From: Bacillus sp. MUM 116
GTDB taxonomy: Bacteria; Bacillota; Bacilli; Bacillales; Cytobacillaceae
Direction of reading: 5' to 3'
Length of the DNA: 64,000 bases
NCBI RefSeq assembly: GCF_001866655.1
Contig: NZ_MLYR01000005.1
Location: 62,001-126,000, forward strand
Shown here: in pieces, positions 1-9,027 of the stretch
Position numbering within the stretch: position 1 is the stretch's first letter
How the letters are laid out: each line of letters starts with the position of its first letter
The notes under the pieces: generated by a model
Databases searched by the model: none
Seen by the model: only the letters and a program-made list of their open reading frames with translations
What the model was told of the DNA's origin: nothing
Translations under genes and position numbers: made by a program

Positions 1-7
1 GTTCCAT
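1..7 (-). CDS. Start codon of a gene running off the left edge (probably niaR)
   Basis: Only the first two codons (ATG GAA) of a minus-strand gene lie in the window, after a strong AGGAGG ribosome-binding site and about 80 bp downstream of the nifS-type gene. In B. subtilis the gene in this place, cotranscribed with nifS, is niaR (yrxA), the nicotinate-responsive repressor of the nad genes. The identity is inferred from synteny only; the start itself is seen. Confidence 0.45.
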
Positions 8-89
8 ATAATCCTCCTATGGTTTTGGTGTTTCACTCCGTCACTAAATATCTATCGTTTTTATTTTAGCATAACATAATTTTGCGGCA

Positions 90-1241
90 TTAAATAACTG
101 ATGTGCCTTTATATTCTTTAACAATCCCAACGAGTGCATCCCCAAGCCTTAAAACATCGTTATCCGTCGTGGACCGCCCAAATGATATCCGAATAAATTC
201 CTTTGCCTGCTCATCCTTAACCCCCATTGCCTTCATAATCTTCGAAGGAGTCTGCATCCCAACTTGGCAGGCACTTCCGGTCGATATCGCAAATCCCTTG
301 CGATTGCTTTCCAGCATCATCCACTGCCCCTCAATCCCCGCAACTCGCAGACCAACAATGGATGGAAGCTGAGCATCATTTTCCTTCGCCTCAAAAACCT
401 GAACCGATTGCTCAATCGTTCCAAGAGTTTCTAAAAATGCTTTACGAAGCTTCACATAATGATTAAAATCCCCCGAAACTGAATGAAATATTTTTTGAGC
501 AGCCGCGGTCATTGCAGCAATGCCAGGAACATTAACCGTTCCAGGCCGGAATCCTTTCTCATGCGAACCTCCTGGGAAAAAGGGCCGCCATGAAATGCTT
601 GGATCAAGATAAACACCGCCAACCCCTTTTGGACCATAGATTTTATGGCCCGAAAAAGAAAAGCTGCTGACTAACGGAGCAACCTTGGAAAGATTCATTT
701 TTCCAAAAGACTGAACAAAGTCACTATGAAAATGAATGTTATTTTCCAGGCAAATTTGCGCGATTTTTTCAATTGGCTGGATCGCTCCAATCTCCGAATT
801 AACATGTTGTATTGTGATTAAAATCGTTTCAGGTCTGATAGCCTCCATCAAATCTTCTATATTGATCAACCCAAATGAGTTTAAAGGAAGAAACGTAATT
901 TCATATCCCAAACCTTTGAACCGATTTAAAGCACTATGAATCGACGAATGCTCTGCCATACCTGAAATGATATGATTTCCTTGTTTTTTCGGAGCGGACA
1001 ATAATGCTTCAATAGCTAAAAAATTGCTCTCAGATCCACCGCTCGTAAAAAATAACCCATTTTTGTTCACATTCGCCAAACCAGCTAACTCTTCACGACA
1101 ATTTTCCAGCAGTGCTGAAGCACTCCCGCCAATATCGTGGAGACTACTTGAGTTCCCGAAAAACTCTGTGGCTGCCTGTAGGTAAACCTCAGCAGCATCC
1201 TTATCTAATGGAGTCGTAGCTGCGAAATCAAAATATATCAT
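90..1241 (-). CDS. nifS: Cysteine desulfurase NifS/NadS, dedicated to NadA
   Basis: A 383-residue PLP enzyme of the NifS/IscS class V aminotransferase family that takes sulfur from cysteine. The N-terminal YFDFAATTPL motif, the PLP lysine in SGHKIYGPKG (about residue 200) and the active cysteine in STGSACQVG (about 325) are visible. ATG at 1241 is preferred over an in-frame GTG six bases upstream because it sits nine bases from AGGAG. It is divergent from nadBCA. In B. subtilis this paralogue matures the [4Fe-4S] cluster of quinolinate synthase, and the location supports that role here. A second paralogue (iscS) lies at 37941, next to mnmA. Confidence 0.93.
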   Translation of the reverse strand: MIYFDFAATTPLDKDAAEVYLQAATEFFGNSSSLHDIGGSASALLENCREELAGLANVNKNGLFFTSGGSESNFLAIEALLSAPKKQGNHIISGMAEHSSIHSALNRFKGLGYEITFLPLNSFGLINIEDLMEAIRPETILITIQHVNSEIGAIQPIEKIAQICLENNIHFHSDFVQSFGKMNLSKVAPLVSSFSFSGHKIYGPKGVGGVYLDPSISWRPFFPGGSHEKGFRPGTVNVPGIAAMTAAAQKIFHSVSGDFNHYVKLRKAFLETLGTIEQSVQVFEAKENDAQLPSIVGLRVAGIEGQWMMLESNRKGFAISTGSACQVGMQTPSKIMKAMGVKDEQAKEFIRISFGRSTTDNDVLRLGDALVGIVKEYKGTSVI

Positions 1242-1296
1242 TATCACAATCTCCTAAGTTTTTTATTTTAGAATATATCTTCGAATTTTGATTACT

Positions 1297-1443
1297 GTCT
1301 AGCTCCAGCGCCCAGCGACTAGTGTACTTCACTCGCCTCCCTACGATAAGTCAAGCACGAATGCGCTAACGCTCTTCGTGTTTCCTTTATCTCAGTCGCC
1401 TCGCTCCAGCCCATACGTCGCTAAACGGGCGCTTCCGCTTTCC
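1297..1443 (-). repeat. Dispersed GC-rich intergenic repeat, copy 1
   Basis: Starts GTCTAGCTCCAGCGCCCAG and ends GGGCGCTTCCGCTTTCCT, the same end modules as five other intergenic copies in this window. It is GC-rich within AT-rich surroundings. The interior differs from the other copies, so only the ends are well shared. It separates the divergent nifS and nadB genes. Confidence 0.75.
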
Positions 1444-1456
1444 TAGTAAAAAATAC

Positions 1457-1504
1457 TTGCTATTAGTGTAATTCTGTGTAAATATATATGTCAAGACACC
1501 TGTA
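1457..1504 (+). promoter_or_regulatory. nadB promoter region with a possible NiaR operator
   Basis: A weak sigma-A match (TTGCTA, 16 bp, TAAATA) is followed by TGTCAAGACACCTGTA (1489-1504), which contains the GTGTC/GACAC inverted pair with an AA/TT-type centre. NiaR represses divergent nad operons in Bacillus by binding such palindromes. The operator assignment is inferred from position and symmetry. Confidence 0.4.
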
Positions 1505-1523
1505 AAACCAGGAGGGTCAAAAC

Positions 1524-3080
1524 ATGACAAGTACTGATGTGTTAATTATTGGAAGCGGAGTAGCTGCTTTACAGCTGGCTGTCCGATTAAATAAGGAATT
1601 AAATGTGAGAATTATCACAAAGTCAAAATTGCGCACTGCAAATTCATACCTGGCTCAAGGGGGGATTGCTGCTGCGCTTGGTGCTCAGGATCATCCCGAC
1701 AAGCATTTTATAGATACACTCGAGGCGGGGAGATACCACAATCATCCGGAAAATGTTCAGGAAATCATTAATGCGGCACCAAAGCTCATTAAGAATCTCT
1801 CAAACCAAAATAATGTTTTTGACAAGGATCAAAATGGTGGGTTACTGCTTGGAATGGAAGGGGCCCATAGTGAAAAAAGAATCGTTCACGGGGGCGGAGA
1901 TGCAACTGGTAAAAACGTTATGGAATATCTCATTAGCCAGATAGAAGACAACATCCAAATCGAAGAGAACACTTTCGCCTATGAATTAATCATAAAAAAT
2001 AACCGATGTACAGGTATCAAAGCGAAAAAATTAAATGGGACGATTGAGTATTACTACTCAAACCATGTCATTCTGGCAACGGGAGGCTGCGGTCAACTTT
2101 ATCAGTATACATCTAACGCTCAAACTGTCAGCGGTGATGGAATTGCAATGGCGTATTTAGCTGGTGCTGAAATAGTTGATATGGAATTTATCCAGTTTCA
2201 TCCAACACTCTTATATATAAACGGTGAAACAAAAGGATTAATTTCTGAAGCCGTTCGCGGCGAGGGTGCCATCCTGGTGACAGAAAATGGAACCCCTATT
2301 ATGGAAGGAATCCATCCATTAAAAGACTTGGCTCCACGGCATGTTGTTTCACAAACCATTTATAGCTATTTAAAAAAAGGAATCAAAATTTATTTGGATA
2401 TAAGTAAAATTAATGATTTTGCAAAAAGATTTCCTACTATTACTGCTAATTGTGAGGGGAATGGAGTCGCGATTTCGGAGGGAAGAATTCCGGTTGCTCC
2501 CGGATGTCATTTTTTAATGGGGGGCATCAAAACGGATTTAATTGGGCGTACCTCCATTGACGGACTATATGCCATAGGCGAGTCAGCCTGCACCGGTCTT
2601 CATGGAGCGAACCGGTTAGCCAGCAATTCCTTGTTAGAAGGTTTATTTCAAGGTGAAAAACTGTCAGAATGGCTAAATGCGTCGAAGATGGAGCTAAACG
2701 AAACAACCATTACGTATTTTTCAACGAATCCAAAGATGTTAAACCTGCCTGACGTCCAGATTTTAAAAGAATTAATGATGGAACGGGTTGGTATTGTTCG
2801 CAATGAACTGGATTTGAAAAAACAAAAAGAATGGCTGAATCAATGGGATGCCCTTGAGAGCTTTGACTCATACAGTATTGATGAAATTAACAAAATGTTT
2901 ATGCTGACAATTGCGAAACTAATCACATACTCAGCCCTAAAAAGAACGGAAAGCCGCGGTGGCCATTATCGAAGTGATTATCCTTTTGAGGATGATAACA
3001 ATTGGCTAAAAATATCAATCATTCAAAAACGGGAAGTGGAGAAGAAGAATGAACACATTGAAACTGCGCTCGCAACTTGA
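1524..3080 (+). CDS. nadB: L-aspartate oxidase
   Basis: FAD-dependent flavoprotein of the fumarate reductase/succinate dehydrogenase family (518 aa). It oxidises L-aspartate to iminoaspartate, the first step of de novo NAD synthesis. The dinucleotide-binding motif IIGSGVAAL is at residues 7-15; the flavin-linked HGGGDATG is near 125 and the conserved GESACTGLHGANRLASNS near 345-365. The ATG has a clear AGGAGGG site. The 3' end overlaps nadC by 32 bp, which suggests translational coupling, and the length matches B. subtilis NadB closely. Transcription is probably under NiaR control. Confidence 0.97.
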   Translation: MTSTDVLIIGSGVAALQLAVRLNKELNVRIITKSKLRTANSYLAQGGIAAALGAQDHPDKHFIDTLEAGRYHNHPENVQEIINAAPKLIKNLSNQNNVFDKDQNGGLLLGMEGAHSEKRIVHGGGDATGKNVMEYLISQIEDNIQIEENTFAYELIIKNNRCTGIKAKKLNGTIEYYYSNHVILATGGCGQLYQYTSNAQTVSGDGIAMAYLAGAEIVDMEFIQFHPTLLYINGETKGLISEAVRGEGAILVTENGTPIMEGIHPLKDLAPRHVVSQTIYSYLKKGIKIYLDISKINDFAKRFPTITANCEGNGVAISEGRIPVAPGCHFLMGGIKTDLIGRTSIDGLYAIGESACTGLHGANRLASNSLLEGLFQGEKLSEWLNASKMELNETTITYFSTNPKMLNLPDVQILKELMMERVGIVRNELDLKKQKEWLNQWDALESFDSYSIDEINKMFMLTIAKLITYSALKRTESRGGHYRSDYPFEDDNNWLKISIIQKREVEKKNEHIETALAT

Positions 3081-3885
3081 ACAATTTTTTATTGAAGATA
3101 TCGGAGAACAGGATATCACAACCGATTTAATTTTTTCGGATGATACCAATGGGGAAATAGTCTTCTTGTCTAAAGATAATGGGATTTTTTGCGGAGAAGA
3201 AATCATTAGAACAGGTTTTCAGGTCCTAAACCCTGAAATAACGACACAAGTTTTTGTAAAAGACGGCGAGGCGATTGAAAAAGGCCAGCAGCTCGCAACA
3301 GCGACCGGAAAAATTGCTGACCTATTAAAAGGAGAGCGGGTCGTTCTAAACCTGGTGCAGCGGATGAGCGGGATCGCAACCTTAACAAACAAGGCGGTAA
3401 CAACCTTAAATAGCCAACACACAAAAATTTGCGATACAAGAAAAACTACACCGGGACTAAGAATGCTTGAAAAATATGCTGTTCGCTGTGGGGGAGGCTT
3501 TAATCACCGTTATGGGTTGTATGATGGAATCATGATTAAAGATAATCATATTTCTTTTGCAGGTTCCATTACAAAGGCAGTTGAAGCCGTAAGGGCGAAA
3601 GCAGGGCATATGGTAAAGGCAGAGGTCGAGGTAGAAACGGAAGAACAGGTAATCGAAGCAGTAAACGCGAAAGCGGATGTGATTATGTTTGATAACCGCA
3701 CACCGGATGAAATTAAGGAAATGATCAAATTAGTACCTGCCGGGATTATTACAGAAGCATCCGGCGGAATTCAATTAAGCAATCTAGCTTCCTATCAGGA
3801 CACAGGTGTGGATTATATCTCGCTGGGCTTTTTAACCCATTCGTATAAAGCACTTGATATTAGTGTAAAAGTGAAATGGAACTAA
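3049..3885 (+). CDS. nadC: Nicotinate-nucleotide pyrophosphorylase (quinolinate phosphoribosyltransferase)
   Basis: Converts quinolinate and PRPP to nicotinate mononucleotide (278 aa, normal length). Typical type II PRTase motifs are visible: DTRKTTPGLR near 130, the following RCGGGFNHR, DNHISFAGS near 165, VEVETEEQ near 195 and SGGIQLSNL near 245. It starts inside the end of nadB and is followed ten bases later by nadA, so the operon order is nadB-nadC-nadA. Confidence 0.97.
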   Translation: MNTLKLRSQLEQFFIEDIGEQDITTDLIFSDDTNGEIVFLSKDNGIFCGEEIIRTGFQVLNPEITTQVFVKDGEAIEKGQQLATATGKIADLLKGERVVLNLVQRMSGIATLTNKAVTTLNSQHTKICDTRKTTPGLRMLEKYAVRCGGGFNHRYGLYDGIMIKDNHISFAGSITKAVEAVRAKAGHMVKAEVEVETEEQVIEAVNAKADVIMFDNRTPDEIKEMIKLVPAGIITEASGGIQLSNLASYQDTGVDYISLGFLTHSYKALDISVKVKWN

Positions 3886-3895
3886 GGGGTGAAAT

Positions 3896-5002
3896 ATGAT
3901 GAGCATTCTAGCAACCTTACAAAAAAATCGAATGATACCGGAAATTTATAAACAGATGTCCAGAGAAGTATTGGAAGAACGAGTACGAGAAGTGAAAAAT
4001 AAACTCGGGTCAAAGTTGTTTATACCGGGACATCATTACCAAAAAGATGAGGTCATTCAGTTTGCTGACGCTACCGGTGATTCCTTAAAGCTGGCACAGC
4101 TTTCAGCAGAAAACAAGGAAGCGGAGTTTATTGTTTTCTGTGGTGTTCATTTTATGGCCGAAACTGCTGATATTTTGACAAGTGAGCAGCAAAAAGTTTT
4201 TTTACCGGATATGCGGGCGGGCTGCTCAATGGCGGATATGGCCGATATCCAGCAAACGGAACAGGCTTGGGAAAAGCTTCGTGAGATATTTGGAGACACG
4301 ATTCTCCCATTAACCTATGTGAATTCAACTGCAGCCATTAAATCTTTTGTAGGAGCACATGGCGGTGCAACTGTTACCTCTTCAAATGCCCATACGATGG
4401 TAAAATGGGCGTTTACCCAGAAGGAACGGATTCTTTTCCTTCCCGATCAGCATTTAGGGAGAAATACGGCTTTCGATTTAGGGGTAGGTTTGGATGAAAT
4501 GGCGATTTGGAACCCTATCACAAACACACTAGAGTTTGAAGATGATGTTTCAAAAATTAAGGTCATTCTCTGGAAAGGGCATTGCTCCGTACATGAAAAT
4601 TTCACAATTCAAAATGTTATTGACGTAAGGGATCAACATCCTAATATGAAGATTATTGTTCATCCGGAATGCCGCCGGGAAGTTGTCGAATTGGCAGATT
4701 TGGCCGGATCAACAAGTTATATTATCAATGCAATTGAAAACGCAGAACCTGGATCTGAATGGGCGATTGGAACGGAAATGAACCTTGTTAACCGGATTAT
4801 TCAAACCCATCCGGATAAAAAGATTATTTCGTTAAATCCACATATGTGTCCATGTCTTACCATGAACCGGATTGATTTACCGCATTTAGTTTGGAGTTTA
4901 GACACTTTAGAGGATGCTTCAAATCATAATATTATTAAGGTTGATGCAGAAATTGCCCTAAATGCGAAATTAGCTTTAGATAAAATGCTGGCAAATTCAT
5001 AA
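3896..5002 (+). CDS. nadA: Quinolinate synthase A
   Basis: [4Fe-4S] enzyme (368 aa) that condenses iminoaspartate with dihydroxyacetone phosphate to give quinolinate. Conserved segments are [11 protein letters not shown], the cluster cysteine in [10 protein letters not shown] (about 110), GHCSVHE (about 230), HPECRREV (about 260) and the C-terminal [10 protein letters not shown] (about 320). This is the long Bacillus-type NadA with extra N- and C-terminal sequence. Two ATG codons are tandem; the first is kept. It is the last gene of the nad operon and is followed by a terminator. The divergent NifS protein is its likely sulfur donor. Confidence 0.97.
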   Translation: MMSILATLQKNRMIPEIYKQMSREVLEERVREVKNKLGSKLFIPGHHYQKDEVIQFADATGDSLKLAQLSAENKEAEFIVFCGVHFMAETADILTSEQQKVFLPDMRAGCSMADMADIQQTEQAWEKLREIFGDTILPLTYVNSTAAIKSFVGAHGGATVTSSNAHTMVKWAFTQKERILFLPDQHLGRNTAFDLGVGLDEMAIWNPITNTLEFEDDVSKIKVILWKGHCSVHENFTIQNVIDVRDQHPNMKIIVHPECRREVVELADLAGSTSYIINAIENAEPGSEWAIGTEMNLVNRIIQTHPDKKIISLNPHMCPCLTMNRIDLPHLVWSLDTLEDASNHNIIKVDAEIALNAKLALDKMLANS

Positions 5003-5012
5003 ATAAGTATTA

Positions 5013-5050
5013 AAAAGGGGTGCATTTTTATAGAATGTATCCCTTTTTTT
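5013..5050 (+). terminator. Terminator of the nad operon
   Basis: Hairpin of GGGGTGCATT with AATGTATCCC (G-U pairs included), flanked by A-run and T-run, directly after nadA. Confidence 0.85.
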
Positions 5051-5062
5051 AATACGGAATGT

Positions 5063-5146
5063 TTTATCCGCAAATTTTTTAAATTTATCCGCGAATTTGC
5101 ATACTTTATCCGCGAATCAAGGCATTTTATCCGCGAATTGAAAATT
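5063..5146 (+). repeat. Mini-array with exact 21-bp period (TTTATCCGCGAAT word), four units
   Basis: Four copies of TTTATCCGC(G/A)AAT start at 5063, 5084, 5105 and 5126, each exactly 21 bp apart. About 13 bases are conserved and 8 are variable in every unit. It lies between the nadA terminator and the safA promoter. Two further loci (9610 and 35802) have other words but the same 21-bp period. Confidence 0.9.
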
Positions 5147-5188
5147 CACCGCATCAGCACATATAAAATAATTCATAAATGGTCCAAT

Positions 5189-5217
5189 TCATATTTTCCC
5201 CAAAAAAAGCATAAGTT
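5189..5217 (+). promoter_or_regulatory. Probable sigma-E promoter of safA
   Basis: TCATATT (5189-5195), a 14-bp spacer and CATAAGTT (5210-5217) fit the sporulation sigma-E consensus. The site lies 70-80 bases before the safA start. B. subtilis safA is known to be read by a mother-cell sigma factor early in sporulation. Confidence 0.6.
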
Positions 5218-5290
5218 TTTGTGAAGATTGTTCCACTTTGCCCAGTTTCACATAGACTATATGGACTTATGCCATAGGAGGGAAATCAGA

Positions 5291-7111
5291 GTGAAGATCC
5301 ATATCGTACAGAAAGGGGATACTCTTTGGAAGATCGCCAAGAAGTACGGCGTGAATTTTGAAGAGCTGAAAAAAATGAATTCCCAGCTCAGCAACCCTGA
5401 TATGATAATGCCCGGTATGAAAGTAAAAGTCCCGACAACAGGGGGATTGGTAAAGAAAGAAGCACCTGTAGGGAAACCGGAAGCTGCCATCAATTTAGGA
5501 GCTAAGAAGGAAATGCCGATTGTCGAGCACCCATTTGCCAAGGAAAAGCCTATTGTAAAAGAAATGCCAATCAAAGAAGCACCGATTAAAGAAATGCCAA
5601 TCAAAGAAGTGCCAATCAAAGAAGCGCCGATTAAAGAAGTGCCAATCAAAGAACAGCCAATTTTAAAAGAAGCACCCAAAACACCTTATACTCCAAAAAT
5701 GCCTCTCCCAGTTGTCCCAGAAATCGATATTAATAATTATTATATGTCAAACATGACAAATATGACGGTTAAGCCGGAACTTCCGCCAAAACCGGCAAAT
5801 ATTTTACCAGAAGTGAAAGAAGTTCCGAAAAAAGAAGTACCTATACCACTGCCTCCAGTGGAAGTACCGATCCAACAACCATGTGTTCCGATTACACCGG
5901 TAATGCCCGGACCTGGATTCTGCCCGCCATTGGAATTTTACCCGCAGCCATGCATGCCATACGCACAAGGGGGTGGTTATCCTGGAGAAATGGCTGGTTA
6001 TCCAGGTTATCCGGGAGCAATGCCTGGAGGATATCCAGGAGAAATAGCTGGTTATCCAGGTTATCCGGGAGCAATGCCTGGAGGATATCCGGGAGCAATG
6101 CCTGGAGGATATCCGGGAGAAATAGCCGGTTATCCAGGAAATCCAGGAACACCCGTGGGAGGAGCCTATCCTGGAACCTATCCTGTGCATGGTGTTGCAC
6201 CAACCGTTGCAGGAGCACCGTTTGTACCACATTTTGATGATGAATCATCATCTTTTATGCCGCAAATGCCGGTAATGAATCCGGGATACAATCCCGGTGC
6301 TGTAATGGGAGTACAAAATCCTGCGCAATATCCGGCAGGAGGATATCCGCAAATGCTTGCAGGACCGGCAGCACCAACAGGTTACCCTGAGGTCAATCCC
6401 GGCGCAGCACCCGGTGGCTATCCAGGGGCAGCACCTGCGGGATATCCGTCAGCACCCGGTGGCTATCCAGGGGCAGCACCTGCGGGATACCCGTCAGCAC
6501 CTGCTGGCTATCCAGGGGCAGCACCTGCGGGATATCGGTCAGCACCTGCAGGATACCCGTCAGCACCCGTAGGATATCCGGAAAGGTACCCTGAAGGCAT
6601 GCCGGAGGGATACTCACAAGCGGGATACCCACAAGCAGGATACTCACAAGCGGGATACCCACAAGCAGGATACCCACAAGCGGGATACCCACAAGCAGGA
6701 TACCCTGTTGGTCAACAGCTGGGGAATCCTGGAGAATATCCGGTAGCACCTGGTGGGGTAAACCCTGCCTCAGGTGGAGTTCCATATGGAGCGGGCGCAT
6801 CATATGGGCAAACTCCTTATGGATACCCGCCAATGGGGGGATCTTTTGAAGTAACGGAAATGACGGGAACTGTTGGCAGTCCGGCCCAGGGATTGCCTGT
6901 TGGAACAGGAGCAATGGGGGATTGTGGATGTGGCGGACCCGCTAAAGGGGCTGCAACAAATTTTGTCCCAACAACTCCACCAATCTACAGCCCGCCATAT
7001 ACCGGACCAGTCAATGTCGCTCAACCTCCGTATATGAATCCTTACGGGATTGGACTGGAAGGAGCCTACGGGATGCCCCGATTTGTTGATGAGAGCAATG
7101 ACGAAAATTAA
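5291..7111 (+). CDS. safA: SafA-like spore coat morphogenetic protein, LysM domain plus repeats
   Basis: Spore inner-coat assembly protein (606 aa). GTG at 5291 is chosen: it follows AGGAGG and gives [20 protein letters not shown], the usual SafA N-terminus, whereas the longer frame adds 21 atypical residues. Residues 3-46 form a peptidoglycan-binding LysM domain. About 80-120 hold a tandem (K)E-x-P-I repeat, 225-290 a PGYPG/GGYPG repeat, 370-430 a [11 protein letters not shown] repeat, and 440-465 a QAGYP repeat. A short DCGCGG cluster lies near 555. In B. subtilis SafA binds the cortex/coat interface and recruits inner-coat proteins; the Pro/Gly/Tyr-rich tail here is longer and more repetitive. 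The 3' end overlaps the next gene. Confidence 0.9.
   Translation: MKIHIVQKGDTLWKIAKKYGVNFEELKKMNSQLSNPDMIMPGMKVKVPTTGGLVKKEAPVGKPEAAINLGAKKEMPIVEHPFAKEKPIVKEMPIKEAPIKEMPIKEVPIKEAPIKEVPIKEQPILKEAPKTPYTPKMPLPVVPEIDINNYYMSNMTNMTVKPELPPKPANILPEVKEVPKKEVPIPLPPVEVPIQQPCVPITPVMPGPGFCPPLEFYPQPCMPYAQGGGYPGEMAGYPGYPGAMPGGYPGEIAGYPGYPGAMPGGYPGAMPGGYPGEIAGYPGNPGTPVGGAYPGTYPVHGVAPTVAGAPFVPHFDDESSSFMPQMPVMNPGYNPGAVMGVQNPAQYPAGGYPQMLAGPAAPTGYPEVNPGAAPGGYPGAAPAGYPSAPGGYPGAAPAGYPSAPAGYPGAAPAGYRSAPAGYPSAPVGYPERYPEGMPEGYSQAGYPQAGYSQAGYPQAGYPQAGYPQAGYPVGQQLGNPGEYPVAPGGVNPASGGVPYGAGASYGQTPYGYPPMGGSFEVTEMTGTVGSPAQGLPVGTGAMGDCGCGGPAKGAATNFVPTTPPIYSPPYTGPVNVAQPPYMNPYGIGLEGAYGMPRFVDESNDEN
5551..5670 (+). repeat. safA internal repeat encoding (K)EAPI/(K)EMPI/(K)EVPI
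   Basis: Tandem 15-bp units that differ at wobble positions encode I-K-E-x-P with x = A, M, V or Q, about eight times. Nearly identical neighbouring copies suggest recent slippage. Confidence 0.85.
5971..6710 (+). repeat. safA internal GYPG / [11 protein letters not shown] / QAGYP tandem repeats
   Basis: Three adjacent repeat types: near-identical [20 protein letters not shown] blocks at 5971-6150, [16 protein letters not shown] blocks at 6401-6560, and six or seven QAGYP pentads at 6611-6703. One pentad-type unit carries a CGG codon (R) in place of CCG (P), giving GYRSAP. Confidence 0.85.
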
Positions 7112-8069
7112 CAAAAAAGGAGACGATGCTTATTTGGATCGTCTCCTCTCTTATTTTCAATCCAAATTCAATGAAAAAATAAAGCAATTTGTTCCCATTC
7201 GAAAGAAAGTTTTTTATGTTAAAACAAGAAAAAATACCTATATCATTAAAGGTTATCGCTCCAATAAAAAACTTAAGCTGCAGGAAACCTTTACAACGAC
7301 CTTAAAAAATGAAGGCTTTAGCAAAACCTATCAGTTTGTTCAGCCTGCTAAAGAAGCACTTTTTTTTGAAGGCACCCATTATGGTGTGATTGAGTATCTT
7401 GAACCACATAAAACTTCATTTTCATATCATACAAAAGAAAACATATCTGAGGGCTTGAAGCTTTTAGAAGAATTTCACAAGGTTACCGCAGCATTCGAGA
7501 CACGGTACCGAACATTAATTCCAAAAGGTGATATTATTGGAAAATGGCAGGAGCGTTCGGCCATCTTTATAAATAATCTCCCTGTTTTAGAGAATTTCAT
7601 CAATCCAACATTTCTTACAGAATTGTTGGATTGGGCAAAATGGTCATTAGACGGAATTAAAGCTAACAGCTGCTTTTTTGAAAAAGAACCTTTTGTGATT
7701 CTTCATGGTGATGTTGCACACCATAATTTCTTGCGGGAAGTTTCCGGAACATTACATTTAATTGATTTTGATTTAATTCAAATTGGACCTAATGTCTTGG
7801 ACTATTTACAATATGCAAATCGAATTTTGCCATATCTAGACTGGTCGTTTGAACAGCTTGCCGAGTTTGAACCAATGCAAAAGTTTTTACAGGAAAAAGC
7901 TTTTTTATATGCGTTAGCATACCCATCCGATATTTTTCGTGAATGGAATCGATTGATTAGAGAAAATCTTCATGCACAGCCTTCCAAAACGAAGTATGTG
8001 ATGGATTTAACGATGAATCAGTTTTTCTTGCGTAAGGAGTTTTTCAATCATCTGCAAAAAATGGTCTAA
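7098..8069 (+). CDS. Kinase-like (aminoglycoside phosphotransferase fold) protein, probable spore coat-associated
   Basis: About 323 aa. The APH/choline-kinase catalytic loop is visible as [12 protein letters not shown] (about 215) and the metal-binding segment as [11 protein letters not shown] (about 238). The family includes CotS, CotI and YutH spore proteins. It overlaps the end of safA by 14 bp and precedes a coxA-like gene, so expression in sporulation is likely. The start is uncertain: ATG 7098 implies coupling to safA, while TTG 7134 lies 11 bases after AAGGAG. The substrate is unknown, and kinase activity is not shown by the sequence alone. Confidence 0.75.
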   Translation: MTKINKKGDDAYLDRLLSYFQSKFNEKIKQFVPIRKKVFYVKTRKNTYIIKGYRSNKKLKLQETFTTTLKNEGFSKTYQFVQPAKEALFFEGTHYGVIEYLEPHKTSFSYHTKENISEGLKLLEEFHKVTAAFETRYRTLIPKGDIIGKWQERSAIFINNLPVLENFINPTFLTELLDWAKWSLDGIKANSCFFEKEPFVILHGDVAHHNFLREVSGTLHLIDFDLIQIGPNVLDYLQYANRILPYLDWSFEQLAEFEPMQKFLQEKAFLYALAYPSDIFREWNRLIRENLHAQPSKTKYVMDLTMNQFFLRKEFFNHLQKMV

Positions 8070-8128
8070 CTTCCGAAAAGGTTCCGCATACTGGGAGAAT
8101 GAAAATCCCTTTGAGGAACAACCTAAGA

Positions 8129-8149
8129 ATGAGCATTTTAAATGCTCAT
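8129..8149. promoter_or_regulatory. Perfect inverted repeat ahead of the coxA-like gene
   Basis: ATGAGCATTT and AAATGCTCAT meet at 8129-8149 with no loop to speak of and no following T-run. It is therefore an operator-like palindrome rather than a normal terminator. It lies 26 bp before the next start codon. Confidence 0.5.
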
Positions 8150-8174
8150 GATGTTCTTCGAGGGGGTTTTTCGC

Positions 8175-8873
8175 TTGAACAAGAAACCGTGGATGATTCC
8201 TCTTTCTGCCCTGTGCATCATGGGGCTGGCAGGTTGTGCGAATTCAAATCGCGCTGGGGTTAATAATAACAATAACATTAACAATGTAGCACGTCCGATG
8301 GGGTATTACTCAAATGAAAAACATCCAAATAATACTAATGGGTTTCTTATAGATAACGATGGACCACTGACAGAAATGATGGATCATACGCTTGGGGGTG
8401 AGGGGAAGTTTCAAAGGGATCAACGGAGACAGGTGCTTCAAACGAGGGATGAGAATGGTAACCCTCCGAATCCAACGAAACCTCTTGCAAACCATGACCA
8501 TAATTTTTTCATGAGGGACAATCGATTTAGTACAGGGGATGTCAATTATCACAATCACCTAAATGTGAGGTATACAGGCAATGAAGCTGCGCATGATTCG
8601 GCAACGCTTGGAAGAATTACGAATCAGATTAAGCAAAAAGCAGAATCAGTGAACAACGTCCAAAATGTTCATTCCGTTATATATGGCAATTCGGTATTGA
8701 TTACGATTGATTTAGTTGACCATAGCCGTGCGGCTGAAACAAAAAGAGCGGTCCAAAAAGCGGTAAAACCATACGTGAATGGTAAAAAGGTATCGGTCAT
8801 CACAGATGAAGGAACCTTCAGTCGTGATCGCAATACAACCAATGAGCTTCTTGAAGGTAAACAAATACCTTAA
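8175..8873 (+). CDS. coxA: YhcN/YlaJ-family sporulation lipoprotein (CoxA-like)
   Basis: 232 aa from TTG 8175, which follows a GAGGGGG site and opens a lipoprotein signal (MNKKPWMIP, hydrophobic stretch, LAGC lipobox with Cys at about 19). An Asn-rich linker follows. The C-terminal half contains the YhcN/YlaJ alpha-beta domain (VNNVQNVHSVIYGNSVLITID). In B. subtilis the gene at this place is coxA (yrbB), whose product is found in the spore cortex. The longer in-frame ATG at 8142 would destroy the signal peptide. Followed by a strong terminator. Confidence 0.85.
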   Translation: MNKKPWMIPLSALCIMGLAGCANSNRAGVNNNNNINNVARPMGYYSNEKHPNNTNGFLIDNDGPLTEMMDHTLGGEGKFQRDQRRQVLQTRDENGNPPNPTKPLANHDHNFFMRDNRFSTGDVNYHNHLNVRYTGNEAAHDSATLGRITNQIKQKAESVNNVQNVHSVIYGNSVLITIDLVDHSRAAETKRAVQKAVKPYVNGKKVSVITDEGTFSRDRNTTNELLEGKQIP

Positions 8874-8918
8874 AAAGAGAAGACAATTCTCGAAGCCGAA
8901 TTTCTTTCTTATCTAATG

Positions 8919-8953
8919 AAAAAGGGTAAAGCCAGGCGCTTTACCCTTTTTAT
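8919..8953 (+). terminator. Terminator after the coxA-like gene
   Basis: AAAAGGGTAAAGC pairs with GCTTTACCCTTTT around a five-base loop, followed by T-rich sequence. Confidence 0.9.
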
Positions 8954-9027
8954 TTGTTAGTAAGGATAAAAAGGGAAAAAAAGGCTAAACTATGAGTGAA
9001 AGACTTATAATAAAGAGGTGATTTTGT

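Noticed and set aside
5063-5146. CRISPR-like array
   Set aside because: Units are 13 bp with 8-bp gaps, too short for repeats and spacers, and no cas genes are present.
5257-6914. Several long frames on both strands across safA
   Set aside because: They are shadows of the tandem repeats, rich in Trp/Ser/Ile or Gln/His/Leu with no ribosome-binding sites, and they overlap a clear LysM/SafA gene.
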